A stretch of 22,056 nt of DNA, from contig CAYYJM010000084.1 in NCBI GenBank assembly GCA_964471755.1, positions 1 through 22,056 of the forward strand. The letters run 5' to 3'. The DNA is from CAYYJM01 sp964471755 (lineage in GTDB: Bacteria > Planctomycetota > Planctomycetia > Gemmatales > Gemmataceae). Made by a program: the position numbers and the translations under genes. The notes beneath the pieces were generated by a model, which did not search any database, was not told the DNA's origin, and saw nothing but the letters and a program-made list of their open reading frames with translations. Of the stretch, positions 6,807 through 15,121 are shown piece by piece; positions within the stretch are counted from its first letter, which is position 1, and each line of letters begins with the position of its first letter.

Positions 6807-7820
6807 ATGTCCGAGAACAACGGCGACACACGACGCGACTTCCTGCACGCGAGCCTGGCCACGGCGGCGGTCGTCGGCCTGGCCAGCTCGGTCGAGGCCG
6901 ACGCTCCCTCTACCGGGCTGCCGACCCGGCCGCTGGGCAAGACCGGCGAGAAGGTCTCCATCCTCTGCCTCGGCGGCTGGCACGTCGGCGACGTGAAGGA
7001 TCAGGCCGAGGCCATCAAGATCATGCACATGGCCATCGACGAGGGGCTCACCTTCTTCGACAACGCCTGGGACTACCACGACGGCGGCAGCGAGGAGATC
7101 ATGGGCAAGGCCCTCGCCCAGGGCAAGAAACGCGACAAGGTCTTCCTCATGACCAAGAACTGCGCCCGCGACGCGAAAGGCACCCGGCAGCACCTCGAGG
7201 ACAGCCTGCGCCGCCTCAAGACCGACCACCTCGACCTGTGGCAGTTCCACGAAATCAACTACGACAACGATCCCGACTGGATCGTCGAACGCGGAGCCCT
7301 GGCCGAGGCGATCAAGGCCCAGAAGGAGGGCAAGGTCCGCTTCCTCGGCTACACCGGCCACAAGGATCCACACATCCATCTCAAGATGATCGATCGCCAC
7401 AAGTGGGACACGGTCCAGATGCCGATGAACGTCTGCGACTGGCACTATCGCAGCTTCGTTCACCAGGTTGTCCCGGAGGCGAACAAGCGCGGCATCGCCG
7501 TCATCGGTATGAAGAGTCTCGGCGGCGGAGCCCAGGGCAAGGGACGGCTGCCGACGGAAAAAATCTGCTCCGTCGAGGAGGCTCGCCGCTACGCCCTGAG
7601 CCAGGCCATCGCCAGCCTGGTCGTCGGCATCGATTCGATGGCGATCCTCAAGCAGGACATCGCCAACGCACGGGCTTTCAAGCCCTACACCGAGGCGGAG
7701 CTGAAGGCCCTGCTCGCGCGCGTCGCACCGATGGCCGGCGACGGCCGACACGAGCGATTCAAGTCCACGCAGGTCTACGATGGTCCCTACCATCGCGTGC
7801 AGCACGGGCTCCAGGAGTAA
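6807..7820 (+). CDS. Tat-exported aldo/keto reductase
   Basis: A 337-aa NAD(P)H-dependent oxidoreductase of the AKR superfamily. The start at 6807 follows TGGAGG (6793-6798). The N-terminus has a twin-arginine signal (R9-R10-D-F-L, then a hydrophobic stretch to about 28), so the folded, cofactor-loaded enzyme is likely exported or membrane-tethered. The AKR catalytic tetrad is visible: D85 and Y90 (FFDNAWDY), K117 (MTKN) and H148 (QFHE). RPLGKTGEKVSILCLGG is the typical N-terminal beta-hairpin. Length is normal once the signal is allowed for. The substrate is unknown. It stands alone, followed by a terminator hairpin. Confidence 0.92.
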   Translation: MSENNGDTRRDFLHASLATAAVVGLASSVEADAPSTGLPTRPLGKTGEKVSILCLGGWHVGDVKDQAEAIKIMHMAIDEGLTFFDNAWDYHDGGSEEIMGKALAQGKKRDKVFLMTKNCARDAKGTRQHLEDSLRRLKTDHLDLWQFHEINYDNDPDWIVERGALAEAIKAQKEGKVRFLGYTGHKDPHIHLKMIDRHKWDTVQMPMNVCDWHYRSFVHQVVPEANKRGIAVIGMKSLGGGAQGKGRLPTEKICSVEEARRYALSQAIASLVVGIDSMAILKQDIANARAFKPYTEAELKALLARVAPMAGDGRHERFKSTQVYDGPYHRVQHGLQE

Positions 7821-7833
7821 CCGCGGCCTACCC

Positions 7834-7870
7834 TCCGGGAGCAACCTGGCCCCTGCTCCCGGACGTTTCT
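7834..7870 (+). terminator. intrinsic terminator after the aldo/keto reductase
   Basis: TCCGGGAGCA (7834-7843) and TGCTCCCGGA (7854-7863) form a perfect ten-base stem with a ten-base loop, 14 bases after the stop codon. A short T-rich tract (CGTTTCT) follows. The hairpin is strong; the T-run is weak. Confidence 0.65.
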
Positions 7871-7873
7871 CCC

Positions 7874-7879
7874 TATAAT
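7874..7879 (+). promoter_or_regulatory. -10 box for the three-gene unit
   Basis: A perfect TATAAT directly after the terminator hairpin. No good -35 is found 16-18 bases upstream, where the hairpin arm sits. Transcription would start near 7886, leaving a leader of about 49 bases before the ATG at 7935. Confidence 0.45.
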
Positions 7880-7934
7880 GTCAGGAACGCCGAACCGCGT
7901 ACGCGATGCGTTCGTCATCCTGAGGGCCGCGCCC

Positions 7935-8660
7935 ATGAGCAATGCCTGTTCCTTCGATCTGCGGCTTGCCAGCGCGAGCCTGGAGGAGTTGACCGCCGTT
8001 CTCGACTCCCTGTTCCGTTCCCCCTGGGACTGGGAATTGACCGGCATCGAGCGTCTCCTCCAAACCCCCGATGCCGGCTACCGCTTCCGGGCCCGCGTTC
8101 GGACCACCGAAGGGCCAGGGACGCCGTGGATCACCGGCGCGTTCGGCCTGGTGGCCGAGCTGCTCGAAACCTTTCCCGAACTGCAACTCCAGGTCCGCTT
8201 CCGCGACGCCCACGGCTACGGCTTCCTCGACGGCACCGACAAGGAGTACGAGCTGGAGTTCGACGCCTCCGACGTTGAGGACGACGACGAGGACGATTTT
8301 CTCGCCGATGAGGACGAGATGCCGTTCCATCCGCAAGCGGCGGATGACCTGCTGGTCGTCGGGTCCGAAACGCCACTGGCCGAGAATGACGCGGAGTTCA
8401 CGCAGCGGCTCGAAGCAATCGCCGAGGTGATGCTGCGCGTCCTGCATCCGACCGAGGTGGGCTGCACCATCGTCGATGACGAGACCGTCGAATGGACCGT
8501 CTCGGCCGAGGTCGAGCGAATCCGGCCCGAGCAGGTCGGCGAACTGCGTCGGGAACTGCGTCGTCTGCGCGTGCCGCTCGACACACGACTGGAAGGGACC
8601 GGTGGTCCTGGCAGCGGCGTCTGGCCGCTGAGCGACCGACCCTGGCGATCGATCTTTTGA
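7935..8660 (+). CDS. unrecognised acidic two-part protein
   Basis: A 241-aa protein with no signal peptide or membrane segment, so probably cytoplasmic. The start at 7935 is preferred: the earlier in-frame ATG at 7878 overlaps a perfect -10 box and lacks a ribosome site, while TGAGGG lies before 7935. Residues 1-110 look like an alpha/beta domain. The segment from about 62 to 105 (PWITGAF, then ETFPELQLQVRF, then HGYGF) is loosely reminiscent of ferredoxin-like YubB/Api92-type domains, which is only a guess. A very acidic linker (about 110-128) separates it from a second domain (about 150-215) with helix and strand character. It lies 19 bases upstream of the giant repeat protein, on the same strand, with only a distant GGAG between, so the two are probably co-transcribed. 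I do not recognise the family. Confidence 0.8.
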   Translation: MSNACSFDLRLASASLEELTAVLDSLFRSPWDWELTGIERLLQTPDAGYRFRARVRTTEGPGTPWITGAFGLVAELLETFPELQLQVRFRDAHGYGFLDGTDKEYELEFDASDVEDDDEDDFLADEDEMPFHPQAADDLLVVGSETPLAENDAEFTQRLEAIAEVMLRVLHPTEVGCTIVDDETVEWTVSAEVERIRPEQVGELRRELRRLRVPLDTRLEGTGGPGSGVWPLSDRPWRSIF

Positions 8661-8679
8661 CTGGAGCCTGAGCCTGCAC

Positions 8680-11600
8680 ATGAGCCATCCGTTGAACGAG
8701 ATCGTCGCCCAGCCCTTGCAGCAGATTGCTGCCGCGCTGGCCGAGGTGCTGAGTTCGGCCGACATCGCGGCCGTTCTCGGCGACGAGGCGACGCGTGCCC
8801 TGGGCCAGCGCACCCGCCTGGGGAGCATCCGCCTGGCCCTGACCGCCGACGTGCTGCGAGTCCTGACCACGCTGCCGGGGACCGGCACGGGGCCTCGACT
8901 TCAGTTCGTGGCTCCGCTGCTCGTCGCGGCCGGCCGACTGTTCGGCGAGGCGGTGCCGAACTTCCAGCGCTTCGCCGCTCTGACCCGCGAGAAGGCCGGC
9001 GAGTTCCTGGCCGCCTGGTCCGCCGACGAGGGGCCGCTGGGGGGCAATCATGCCGACACGGCCTGGGCCGGCCTCCGGCTCGCCCGGATGGCGGCGCAGC
9101 TCGGCCAGTTCGAGCCGCTGACGGCCAGCCGGGCCCTGCTTCAGAACCTGATGGCTGGCCTCCCCGATCGGCCGGCCAGCGCGGATCGGCAGCCGTGGCT
9201 CGACAGCGTGATCGCCGAGCCGACCACGACCGCGCCGCAGTGGCCCGACCTGGAACCACGACCGCCGTGGATCATCGGCACCGGCCGACTCGGGAAGCCG
9301 ACCTGTTGCCGATTCGACCCGGAGAGCGGGCGGCTCGCCATCGGCACCGAGGAAGGCGGTCTGTTCGTCCTCGACATCGCCAGTGGCGCGGTCTGTTTCG
9401 GCGTCCGTCTTTTCGAGGATCCCGGCGTCGTCGATCTGGCCTTCAGCCCCGGCACTGACTGGCTGCTGGTCGCCAGTGACGATCAGTTCGTGCGCCTGTT
9501 CGATGTCGAGGGACGGGTGCGCTGGTGGGCGAAGCACGTCCTCGATGAGGTCCAGCAACTGCTGCCGCTGAACCCGGGCCACGCTCCGGAAATGCTCATC
9601 GCCGCCAGCGAACGCGGGCTCGTGATTCCGCTCTCGCGGAACGATCCGCCCGGCCGACGTGCCGGGCGGCGCATCCAGGCAGTGTCACTGCGGCGGATCA
9701 TGGTCCGGGCCGTCTTCAGCGTGGACCCCGAGCAGCGACTGTTCGCTGTCGTCGAACATCCCGGAGCCTCCGATGGGCACGAGGATATCCGCCTGCTCGA
9801 CGGCGAGGGCCGACGTGTCGGCACGCTGATCGGCCATGAGGACGTGGTCGCGGCGGCGGCGTTCTCGCCCTGGGGCCGCCTGCTCGCCTCGGTCGGCTAC
9901 GACGGCACTGTGCGTCTGTGGGACACGACCCAGGCTCGACAGCGGGCCGTCTGGAATTTCGGGCCGGAATACCGGCTCACGTCGGTGGCCTTCTCGCCGG
10001 ACGGTCGGCTCCTCTACGTCGGCAGCGGCGAGCAGACCGGCGACCTGTTTCACACGGATCGGCCCGCGCCGGAGAAGGGCGTTCTGGTGATCGACGTCGC
10101 CACCGGCCAGGAACTGCGCCGCCTGGCGACGACTCACGATGTCGAGGGGCTGACACTCAGTGCCGATGGTCGGATGCTCGCCCTGCTCGGCCATGAGACG
10201 GGCGTGCTGCTCTGGGATCTGAACGATTCCTCCGACGACGCCACGGCCGCGGATCGAGTCCGGCCCTTCATCTCGGGCTGGCGTGCGGAGTCGTTCGATC
10301 CGGTTTCGCGCGAATCGCGTGCGGCGGCGCTGATCGAGGCCGCTCGATCGGGCGATCTGGCCGGCGTTCAGGCCGCACTGGCGACGGGGGGGCCGATCGA
10401 TGCCACGCTGACCGAAGGCGAGACGGCCCTGCACGCGGCGGCGCGGGCAGGTCAGATCGCCGTCGTTGCCCACCTGCTGGAGAACGGAGCCGATTCGCAG
10501 CGCCAGGACCACGACGGCCGGACGCCGCGCTGGCTGGCCCTGGAAGCGGATCGCCGCGAGGTCGCCGCCCTGTTCGCTCGTCGTGGCGAGACGTGGGACG
10601 ACGAGCGCCAGATTCTGAAGGTGATGCGTGAAGAGGGGGTGGAGCAGGTACGGCAACTCCTCCGGGCCGGGGCCGATCCGGATGGACGTGAGAACGCCAC
10701 GGTCGTGCCGCCGAGCCTGGATGGCCCACCGCCGGGAGGAGCGACGCCGCTGACCCAGGCGGCGTTTCTCGGCGATGAGGCCCTGCTCGAAGTGTTGCTC
10801 GACGCCGGAGCCGACCCGGATCGACGCGATGACGTGCCACTGTCACCCTGGGGGGCGGCCCTGTACGGTGGTCGGACCAGCGCGGCGGCCTATCTGGTGC
10901 TGCGCGGTGCCAACCCCGATCCGGGCCGCAGCCTGGTCGAGGTGATCCGCCTGGGCAATGGGCCGGCCGTCGCCCGGATCCTGGAATCCGGCCTGGACGT
11001 CAACGAGCTGATCGAGCAGCCCGATGGTCCGGTGTCGGCCTTGCAGGTGGCCATCGCGCAGGGACGGGGTGACATCGTTCTCGGTCTGCTCAGTGCCGGA
11101 GCCATCCCGGATCGCGATGCCGGGGGGCCGGTCCTGCTTCGGCAGGCGCTGGAGTGCGACGACCGCGTCGAGGTCGTGCGTCGGCTCGTGCAGGCTGGCC
11201 TCGATGTCAACGGCCGCGACGACGAGGGGCGAACGATCCTGGCCCACCTGGTCGCCTGGGATCCCGAGTCCGACGCCTTCGACGTGGCCGCCTTCCTGCT
11301 TCAGAGCGGCGCGGAGGTGAACGCCCGCGACGCGGGTGATCGCACGCCGTTGCATCATCTCGCCCGGCAGACCGACGCGGACATCGGCCTTGCCAGCCTG
11401 TTGCTGGCCTTCGACGCAGACGCCACCGCTCGGGATGCACGCGGCCGGACGCCGGCTCAGGTGGCTCGTCGCAAGGGGAACGCGATGCTGGCCCAGTTGC
11501 TCGAAGATCGACGGGAGCGGGCCGCCTGGCCGCGTCGAATGACGCAGCCGCGCACGGCGGACGATTTCGCGTTCCGTGGTCGGGTGCGCCTCGCCGGCGG

Positions 11601-12942
11601 ACAATGGGCTGACAGTATCGCCGATTATGAGCAGGCCATCCGGCTCGATCCGAGCTGCTCGGACCTGGGGGCGTCGGACTGGTTCGTGCGTCGGGCCGAG
11701 GCCAACGATCGGCTCGGTAGGCCGCAGCCGCGCATGGCTCTGCGGCACTATCACCAGGCGATCCGGTCGCCGTTGCTGACGGCGCGGCTGGCCCACTACC
11801 GCGTCGCCGACTGGCTCGATCCGCTGTTCAGCTGGTCGGCGAACAATCTGGCCTGGGATGCGGCGACCTGGCCGCGTGTGTCGATGCGTCAGGGGAACCT
11901 GGCGCTGGAGTTCGCCGTCGAGGCGGATCGGCGCACGGAGGGGCGGTCGTGGAACTTCGCCGACACGCTGGCCGCCGCCTACGCTGCGGCCGGGCAGTTC
12001 GATCGGGCCGTCGCCGCCGCCGAGCGGGCCCTGACACGAGCGCCCGAGAAGGAACAGGACCTGCTGCACCACAACCTGGAGCGCTACCGCGTCGGTCAGG
12101 AGTGGGAGGATCCCGATAACAACGCTCGGCCGGCTGACCTCGAGGTCGAACCGTGGCTATCCAGCGTCGAGCGGTTGCTGCGTGCGGGCCGTTATCGCGA
12201 GGCACTGACGGAGGCCCGGGACGCGGCGGAAGGGGCGGCGACCGTTGATCAGCAGATCGATCTCGGCCGGGCTCTGCTGGCCTGGGAGGACATCTCGACG
12301 GCTCTGACGCACCTGGAGCGTGCGGCCGGCCAGCTCGAATTCGACGCGGAGAATTCGCTTCGTCGAGTCCGGGTTCTGCTCGATCTCGCGCGGGCGCGGC
12401 TGCTCCTGGAACATGGCCTGGTCGCGCAGACCTGGCTCGACCAGGCGGCAGAGATCGCCGCGACCGCGCTGGAGGAGACACATCCGCTTCAGGGCGAGAT
12501 CCTCGCTCTGGGTGCCGTCTGCGCAGCGGTCGAGGAGTCGCCCCGCGCCGAGGAACTGGCGACCGAAGCGCTGGCCTTCTGTGCCGATCATCTGCCGGGA
12601 CCGCACCTGGCGACGGCCCGGTGTCTGACCGCTCTCGCCCTCCTGGCTCAGCAACGATCGAACCACGACGAGGCCCTGAACCGGCTGGTCGATGTCGTCG
12701 AGATCCAGGAGCAGATACTCGGCCCGCATCATCCCGACGTGCTGGCGACGGTGAGTCTGGTGATCGAGGCGATGCTCGCGTTGAACGAACCGGAGCGGGC
12801 CATTCCGTACGCCCTGCACAGTCGGGAGATGCTGGCCGTCGTGTTCGGTCTGGATCATCCCCGGACCCAGCGTCTGGAGATGACGTTCGACCGGGCGATC
12901 AATCGCGCCAACCGCATAGCCGCGGAAGGAGCCGGGGCATGA
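8680..12942 (+). CDS. giant WD40-ankyrin-TPR scaffold protein
   Basis: A 1420-aa protein with no signal or membrane segment. Residues 1-190 are helical and unrecognised. Residues about 200-518 form a WD40-like propeller. I count seven blades, starting near 204, 249, 291, 342, 389, 433 and 488; several carry the 'FSPDGRLLA..G.D..V.LWD' pattern, such as VRLWD at 411 and LLWDL at 510. Residues about 545-945 are roughly ten ankyrin repeats (GETALHAAARAGQ near 580, LLDAGADPDRRDD near 706, NARDAGDRTPLHHLAR near 881). Residues about 960-1420 are TPR-like, ending in a kinesin-light-chain-type repeat with DHPRT at 1392. There is no catalytic domain, so a protein-protein platform is the likely role. 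The ribosome site is weak (GGAG 13 bases upstream). Its TGA overlaps the next ATG. Confidence 0.93.
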   Translation: MSHPLNEIVAQPLQQIAAALAEVLSSADIAAVLGDEATRALGQRTRLGSIRLALTADVLRVLTTLPGTGTGPRLQFVAPLLVAAGRLFGEAVPNFQRFAALTREKAGEFLAAWSADEGPLGGNHADTAWAGLRLARMAAQLGQFEPLTASRALLQNLMAGLPDRPASADRQPWLDSVIAEPTTTAPQWPDLEPRPPWIIGTGRLGKPTCCRFDPESGRLAIGTEEGGLFVLDIASGAVCFGVRLFEDPGVVDLAFSPGTDWLLVASDDQFVRLFDVEGRVRWWAKHVLDEVQQLLPLNPGHAPEMLIAASERGLVIPLSRNDPPGRRAGRRIQAVSLRRIMVRAVFSVDPEQRLFAVVEHPGASDGHEDIRLLDGEGRRVGTLIGHEDVVAAAAFSPWGRLLASVGYDGTVRLWDTTQARQRAVWNFGPEYRLTSVAFSPDGRLLYVGSGEQTGDLFHTDRPAPEKGVLVIDVATGQELRRLATTHDVEGLTLSADGRMLALLGHETGVLLWDLNDSSDDATAADRVRPFISGWRAESFDPVSRESRAAALIEAARSGDLAGVQAALATGGPIDATLTEGETALHAAARAGQIAVVAHLLENGADSQRQDHDGRTPRWLALEADRREVAALFARRGETWDDERQILKVMREEGVEQVRQLLRAGADPDGRENATVVPPSLDGPPPGGATPLTQAAFLGDEALLEVLLDAGADPDRRDDVPLSPWGAALYGGRTSAAAYLVLRGANPDPGRSLVEVIRLGNGPAVARILESGLDVNELIEQPDGPVSALQVAIAQGRGDIVLGLLSAGAIPDRDAGGPVLLRQALECDDRVEVVRRLVQAGLDVNGRDDEGRTILAHLVAWDPESDAFDVAAFLLQSGAEVNARDAGDRTPLHHLARQTDADIGLASLLLAFDADATARDARGRTPAQVARRKGNAMLAQLLEDRRERAAWPRRMTQPRTADDFAFRGRVRLAGGQWADSIADYEQAIRLDPSCSDLGASDWFVRRAEANDRLGRPQPRMALRHYHQAIRSPLLTARLAHYRVADWLDPLFSWSANNLAWDAATWPRVSMRQGNLALEFAVEADRRTEGRSWNFADTLAAAYAAAGQFDRAVAAAERALTRAPEKEQDLLHHNLERYRVGQEWEDPDNNARPADLEVEPWLSSVERLLRAGRYREALTEARDAAEGAATVDQQIDLGRALLAWEDISTALTHLERAAGQLEFDAENSLRRVRVLLDLARARLLLEHGLVAQTWLDQAAEIAATALEETHPLQGEILALGAVCAAVEESPRAEELATEALAFCADHLPGPHLATARCLTALALLAQQRSNHDEALNRLVDVVEIQEQILGPHHPDVLATVSLVIEAMLALNEPERAIPYALHSREMLAVVFGLDHPRTQRLEMTFDRAINRANRIAAEGAGA
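12926..12931 (+). promoter_or_regulatory. strong ribosome site inside the scaffold gene, fixing the next start
   Basis: AAGGAG lies seven bases before the ATG at 12939, within the last codons of the scaffold gene. With the ATGA overlap it settles the start of the DNA-repair gene and suggests coupled translation. Confidence 0.8.
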
Positions 12943-13712
12943 CGAAGCGAAAGGGGGCGCGCAGCCGGGCGGAGGTGCCGGCCGAGGTTCTGACCGGGCT
13001 GAACGCTGGCACCCTGGAGTCAGCGAGCCTGCCCGAGGTGCTGGTCGTTGATTTCCGGGCGCTGCTCAAGGCCGTCCTGCCGCGCGCCTCCGCGAAGACG
13101 CTCGCGGCGCTCGATCCGCAGGCCGGCATCGTGCGGCGCATGGAGCAGGCGTCGGCCATCCTGCTCGATCGTCTCGGCCTGGACGGTTACGACCGCCTGC
13201 GCATTCACCCCTCCGACACGGTTCGCGGCTGGGCGGCGTACCTGCTCGCCACGGCGCCTGAGGTGCCCCTGCCGGAACGCCTCGACTGGCTGCGACCGCT
13301 GGCCGACGATCCGCACTTCGGCGTTCGCGAGTGGGCGTGGATGGCCATCCGCCCTCACCTGGCGTCGGCTCTGGATCAGGCGCTGCCCCTGCTGCAACCG
13401 TGGACGGCCGAGGCGTCGGTGAACCTGCGGCGGTTCGCCGTGGAAAGTGTTCGTCCGGTGGGCGTCTGGTGCCGACAGATCGTGGAGTTGCGGCGTGAGC
13501 CGGAACGTGGTCTACCACTGCTGGAGCCGCTGCGGGCCGATGGTGAGAAGTACGTCCAGGACTCGGTGGCGAACTGGCTGAACGATGCCGCCCGCACACA
13601 GCCGGACTGGGTGCGAGCCACCTGTCAGCGATGGGAGCGAGAGAGCGACACCAGGGCGACCCGTCGCATCGTGCAACGGGCCTTGCGGCGGATCGGAGCG
13701 GCGGCCGAGTAG
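12939..13712 (+). CDS. AlkC/AlkD-type DNA alkylation repair HEAT-repeat protein
   Basis: A 257-aa all-helical protein, the usual length of the AlkC/AlkD family of DNA glycosylases, which remove alkylated purines. Family signatures I recognise: HPSDTVRGWAAYLL (90-103), PLADDPHFGVREWAW (120-134), NLRRFAVESVRP (162-173) and YVQDSVANWLNDA (205-217). The last two resemble AlkC (COG4335). The N-terminus is basic (MTKRKGARSR), which would suit DNA contact. The exact substrate and activity are inferred from the family only. It starts in a four-base ATGA overlap with the giant scaffold gene, so the two products are probably made in a linked ratio. It ends 26 bases from the convergent DUF1552 gene. Confidence 0.85.
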   Translation: MTKRKGARSRAEVPAEVLTGLNAGTLESASLPEVLVVDFRALLKAVLPRASAKTLAALDPQAGIVRRMEQASAILLDRLGLDGYDRLRIHPSDTVRGWAAYLLATAPEVPLPERLDWLRPLADDPHFGVREWAWMAIRPHLASALDQALPLLQPWTAEASVNLRRFAVESVRPVGVWCRQIVELRREPERGLPLLEPLRADGEKYVQDSVANWLNDAARTQPDWVRATCQRWERESDTRATRRIVQRALRRIGAAAE

Positions 13713-13738
13713 CCGGCCGACCCGGTCGTCATCGGCAC

Positions 13739-15121
13739 CTACCCCAGGTCGGCCAGCGTTCCAGTACTTCGGCCGAACTCCTTTCGATCGACGCCGGCCA
13801 GTTGAGCCAGGGTCAGCCACAGGTTCGAGAGGGACACCCCACTGCCCGGACGTTTGCTGTCGCGTCGGTCCTGGCCGTAGTACTCGACTACCCGACCAGG
13901 CCGTGGGATCAGGCCGCCCGCTCGGCCGGCCAGGAGACACGCCACGTCCTTCAGGCCGTGGCCCGGCCAGCCGCTGCCGCCGCCGCCGGCATTCGTGCTG
14001 CCGTAGACGATCAGGCCACTGTCCAGGAGCGTGCCGTCGCCGTCCCGGATCGACCGGAGCTTCTGGAGGAAGCCTGCCAGTTGCTCGACGTACCAGTGGT
14101 CGATCGCCTGGATGATCGGCAGGGTCGGCTTCGGGTCGTGGCTACAGCTGTGATGCCCCCAGTCGAGGTACTTCGCGTCCACACGGCCGGCCAGGGTGGT
14201 CCTGTCGATGCCGAGGTCGGTCAGGCGGCGGTTGTATGTCGTCCCTTCGGCCCCCTCGCTCTCGTCGCCCAGGGCGCAGGTGACCACCCGTGTGACGTCC
14301 GTTTGCAGGACCAGCACGAGAACTTCGAGCATCAACCGGACGTGGTCGCGCACGCTCGGCGGTGGTCGATCCGGCAGGTCCATCTTCGGGACGCTGCCGG
14401 AAGCCGCCGGCTGGAAGGTGGCGATCTGACGCTCCAGCGACCGAACCGAGTCGAGGTACTCGTCGAGGCGGCGCTGGTCGCCCTGACCGAGTTTGCCCTT
14501 CAGCGTGCGGGCGTCTTCCGTGACCACGTCGAGGACGCTCCGGCGGCGGGCGTCCTCCTTCGGGTCGCCGAACATCCGGGCGAAGACGTCGCGCGGGTTG
14601 GTCTCGGCTCCGGTCGGCACACCGGGAGCGCGCCAGGAAAGGTTCATGGCGTGCATCAGGTTGCCGACCGTCGTGCAGCTCAGTTCCAGCGATGGCAGGC
14701 GAGCCCCGCGACTCAGTGTCGGGGCGAGGATCTGGTCGAGTGTCACGTCCGTCTCGGCACCCCAGGTGTCGGCCTTGCCGGCCGGGGCGCTGCTCAACCA
14801 CAGGCAGGCAGAGCGGTTATGTCCCGAGGACGGGTGCGGTCGGCCGTTCAGGCCGTCGAGGATCAGCAGGTGTTCCTTGACCGGCTCCAGGGGCTGGAGT
14901 GTCGGCGTCAGCTTCATGTCCTTGCCGGCTCCGGTGACGCCCTTCCAGGCAGTCGTCTCGGCTCCGAGCGGGTGGTACAGGAACACCATCCGCACGGGGG
15001 GCTTGCCGGTCGCTGACGCGGCACCGACACCGGTGCCCATCGCCTCCAGCCAGGGCAGCGCGAGAGCCGCCCCCATGCCGCGCAGCACCGTTCGCCGGGT
15101 GATCCGTCCGCTCTTGCTCAT
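13739..15121 (-). CDS. DUF1552 Tat-exported protein
   Basis: A 460-aa protein of the DUF1552 (HXXSHH, PF07586) family, found in planctomycetes and some other bacteria beside DUF1592-type cytochromes; its reaction is not established. The N-terminus has a twin-arginine signal (R9-R10-T-V-L-R-G, then GAALALPWLEAM). Family marks include LYHPLG (48-53), GHNRSA (100-105) and LIVYGSTNAGGG near the C-terminus. The naming motif reads H-S-C-S-H-D (324-329), with Asp replacing the final His. The start overlaps the upstream DUF1592-group stop as ATGA and has a GAGGG ribosome site inside that gene, indicating translational coupling. Last gene of a four-gene operon. Confidence 0.92.
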   Translation of the reverse strand: MSKSGRITRRTVLRGMGAALALPWLEAMGTGVGAASATGKPPVRMVFLYHPLGAETTAWKGVTGAGKDMKLTPTLQPLEPVKEHLLILDGLNGRPHPSSGHNRSACLWLSSAPAGKADTWGAETDVTLDQILAPTLSRGARLPSLELSCTTVGNLMHAMNLSWRAPGVPTGAETNPRDVFARMFGDPKEDARRRSVLDVVTEDARTLKGKLGQGDQRRLDEYLDSVRSLERQIATFQPAASGSVPKMDLPDRPPPSVRDHVRLMLEVLVLVLQTDVTRVVTCALGDESEGAEGTTYNRRLTDLGIDRTTLAGRVDAKYLDWGHHSCSHDPKPTLPIIQAIDHWYVEQLAGFLQKLRSIRDGDGTLLDSGLIVYGSTNAGGGGSGWPGHGLKDVACLLAGRAGGLIPRPGRVVEYYGQDRRDSKRPGSGVSLSNLWLTLAQLAGVDRKEFGRSTGTLADLG

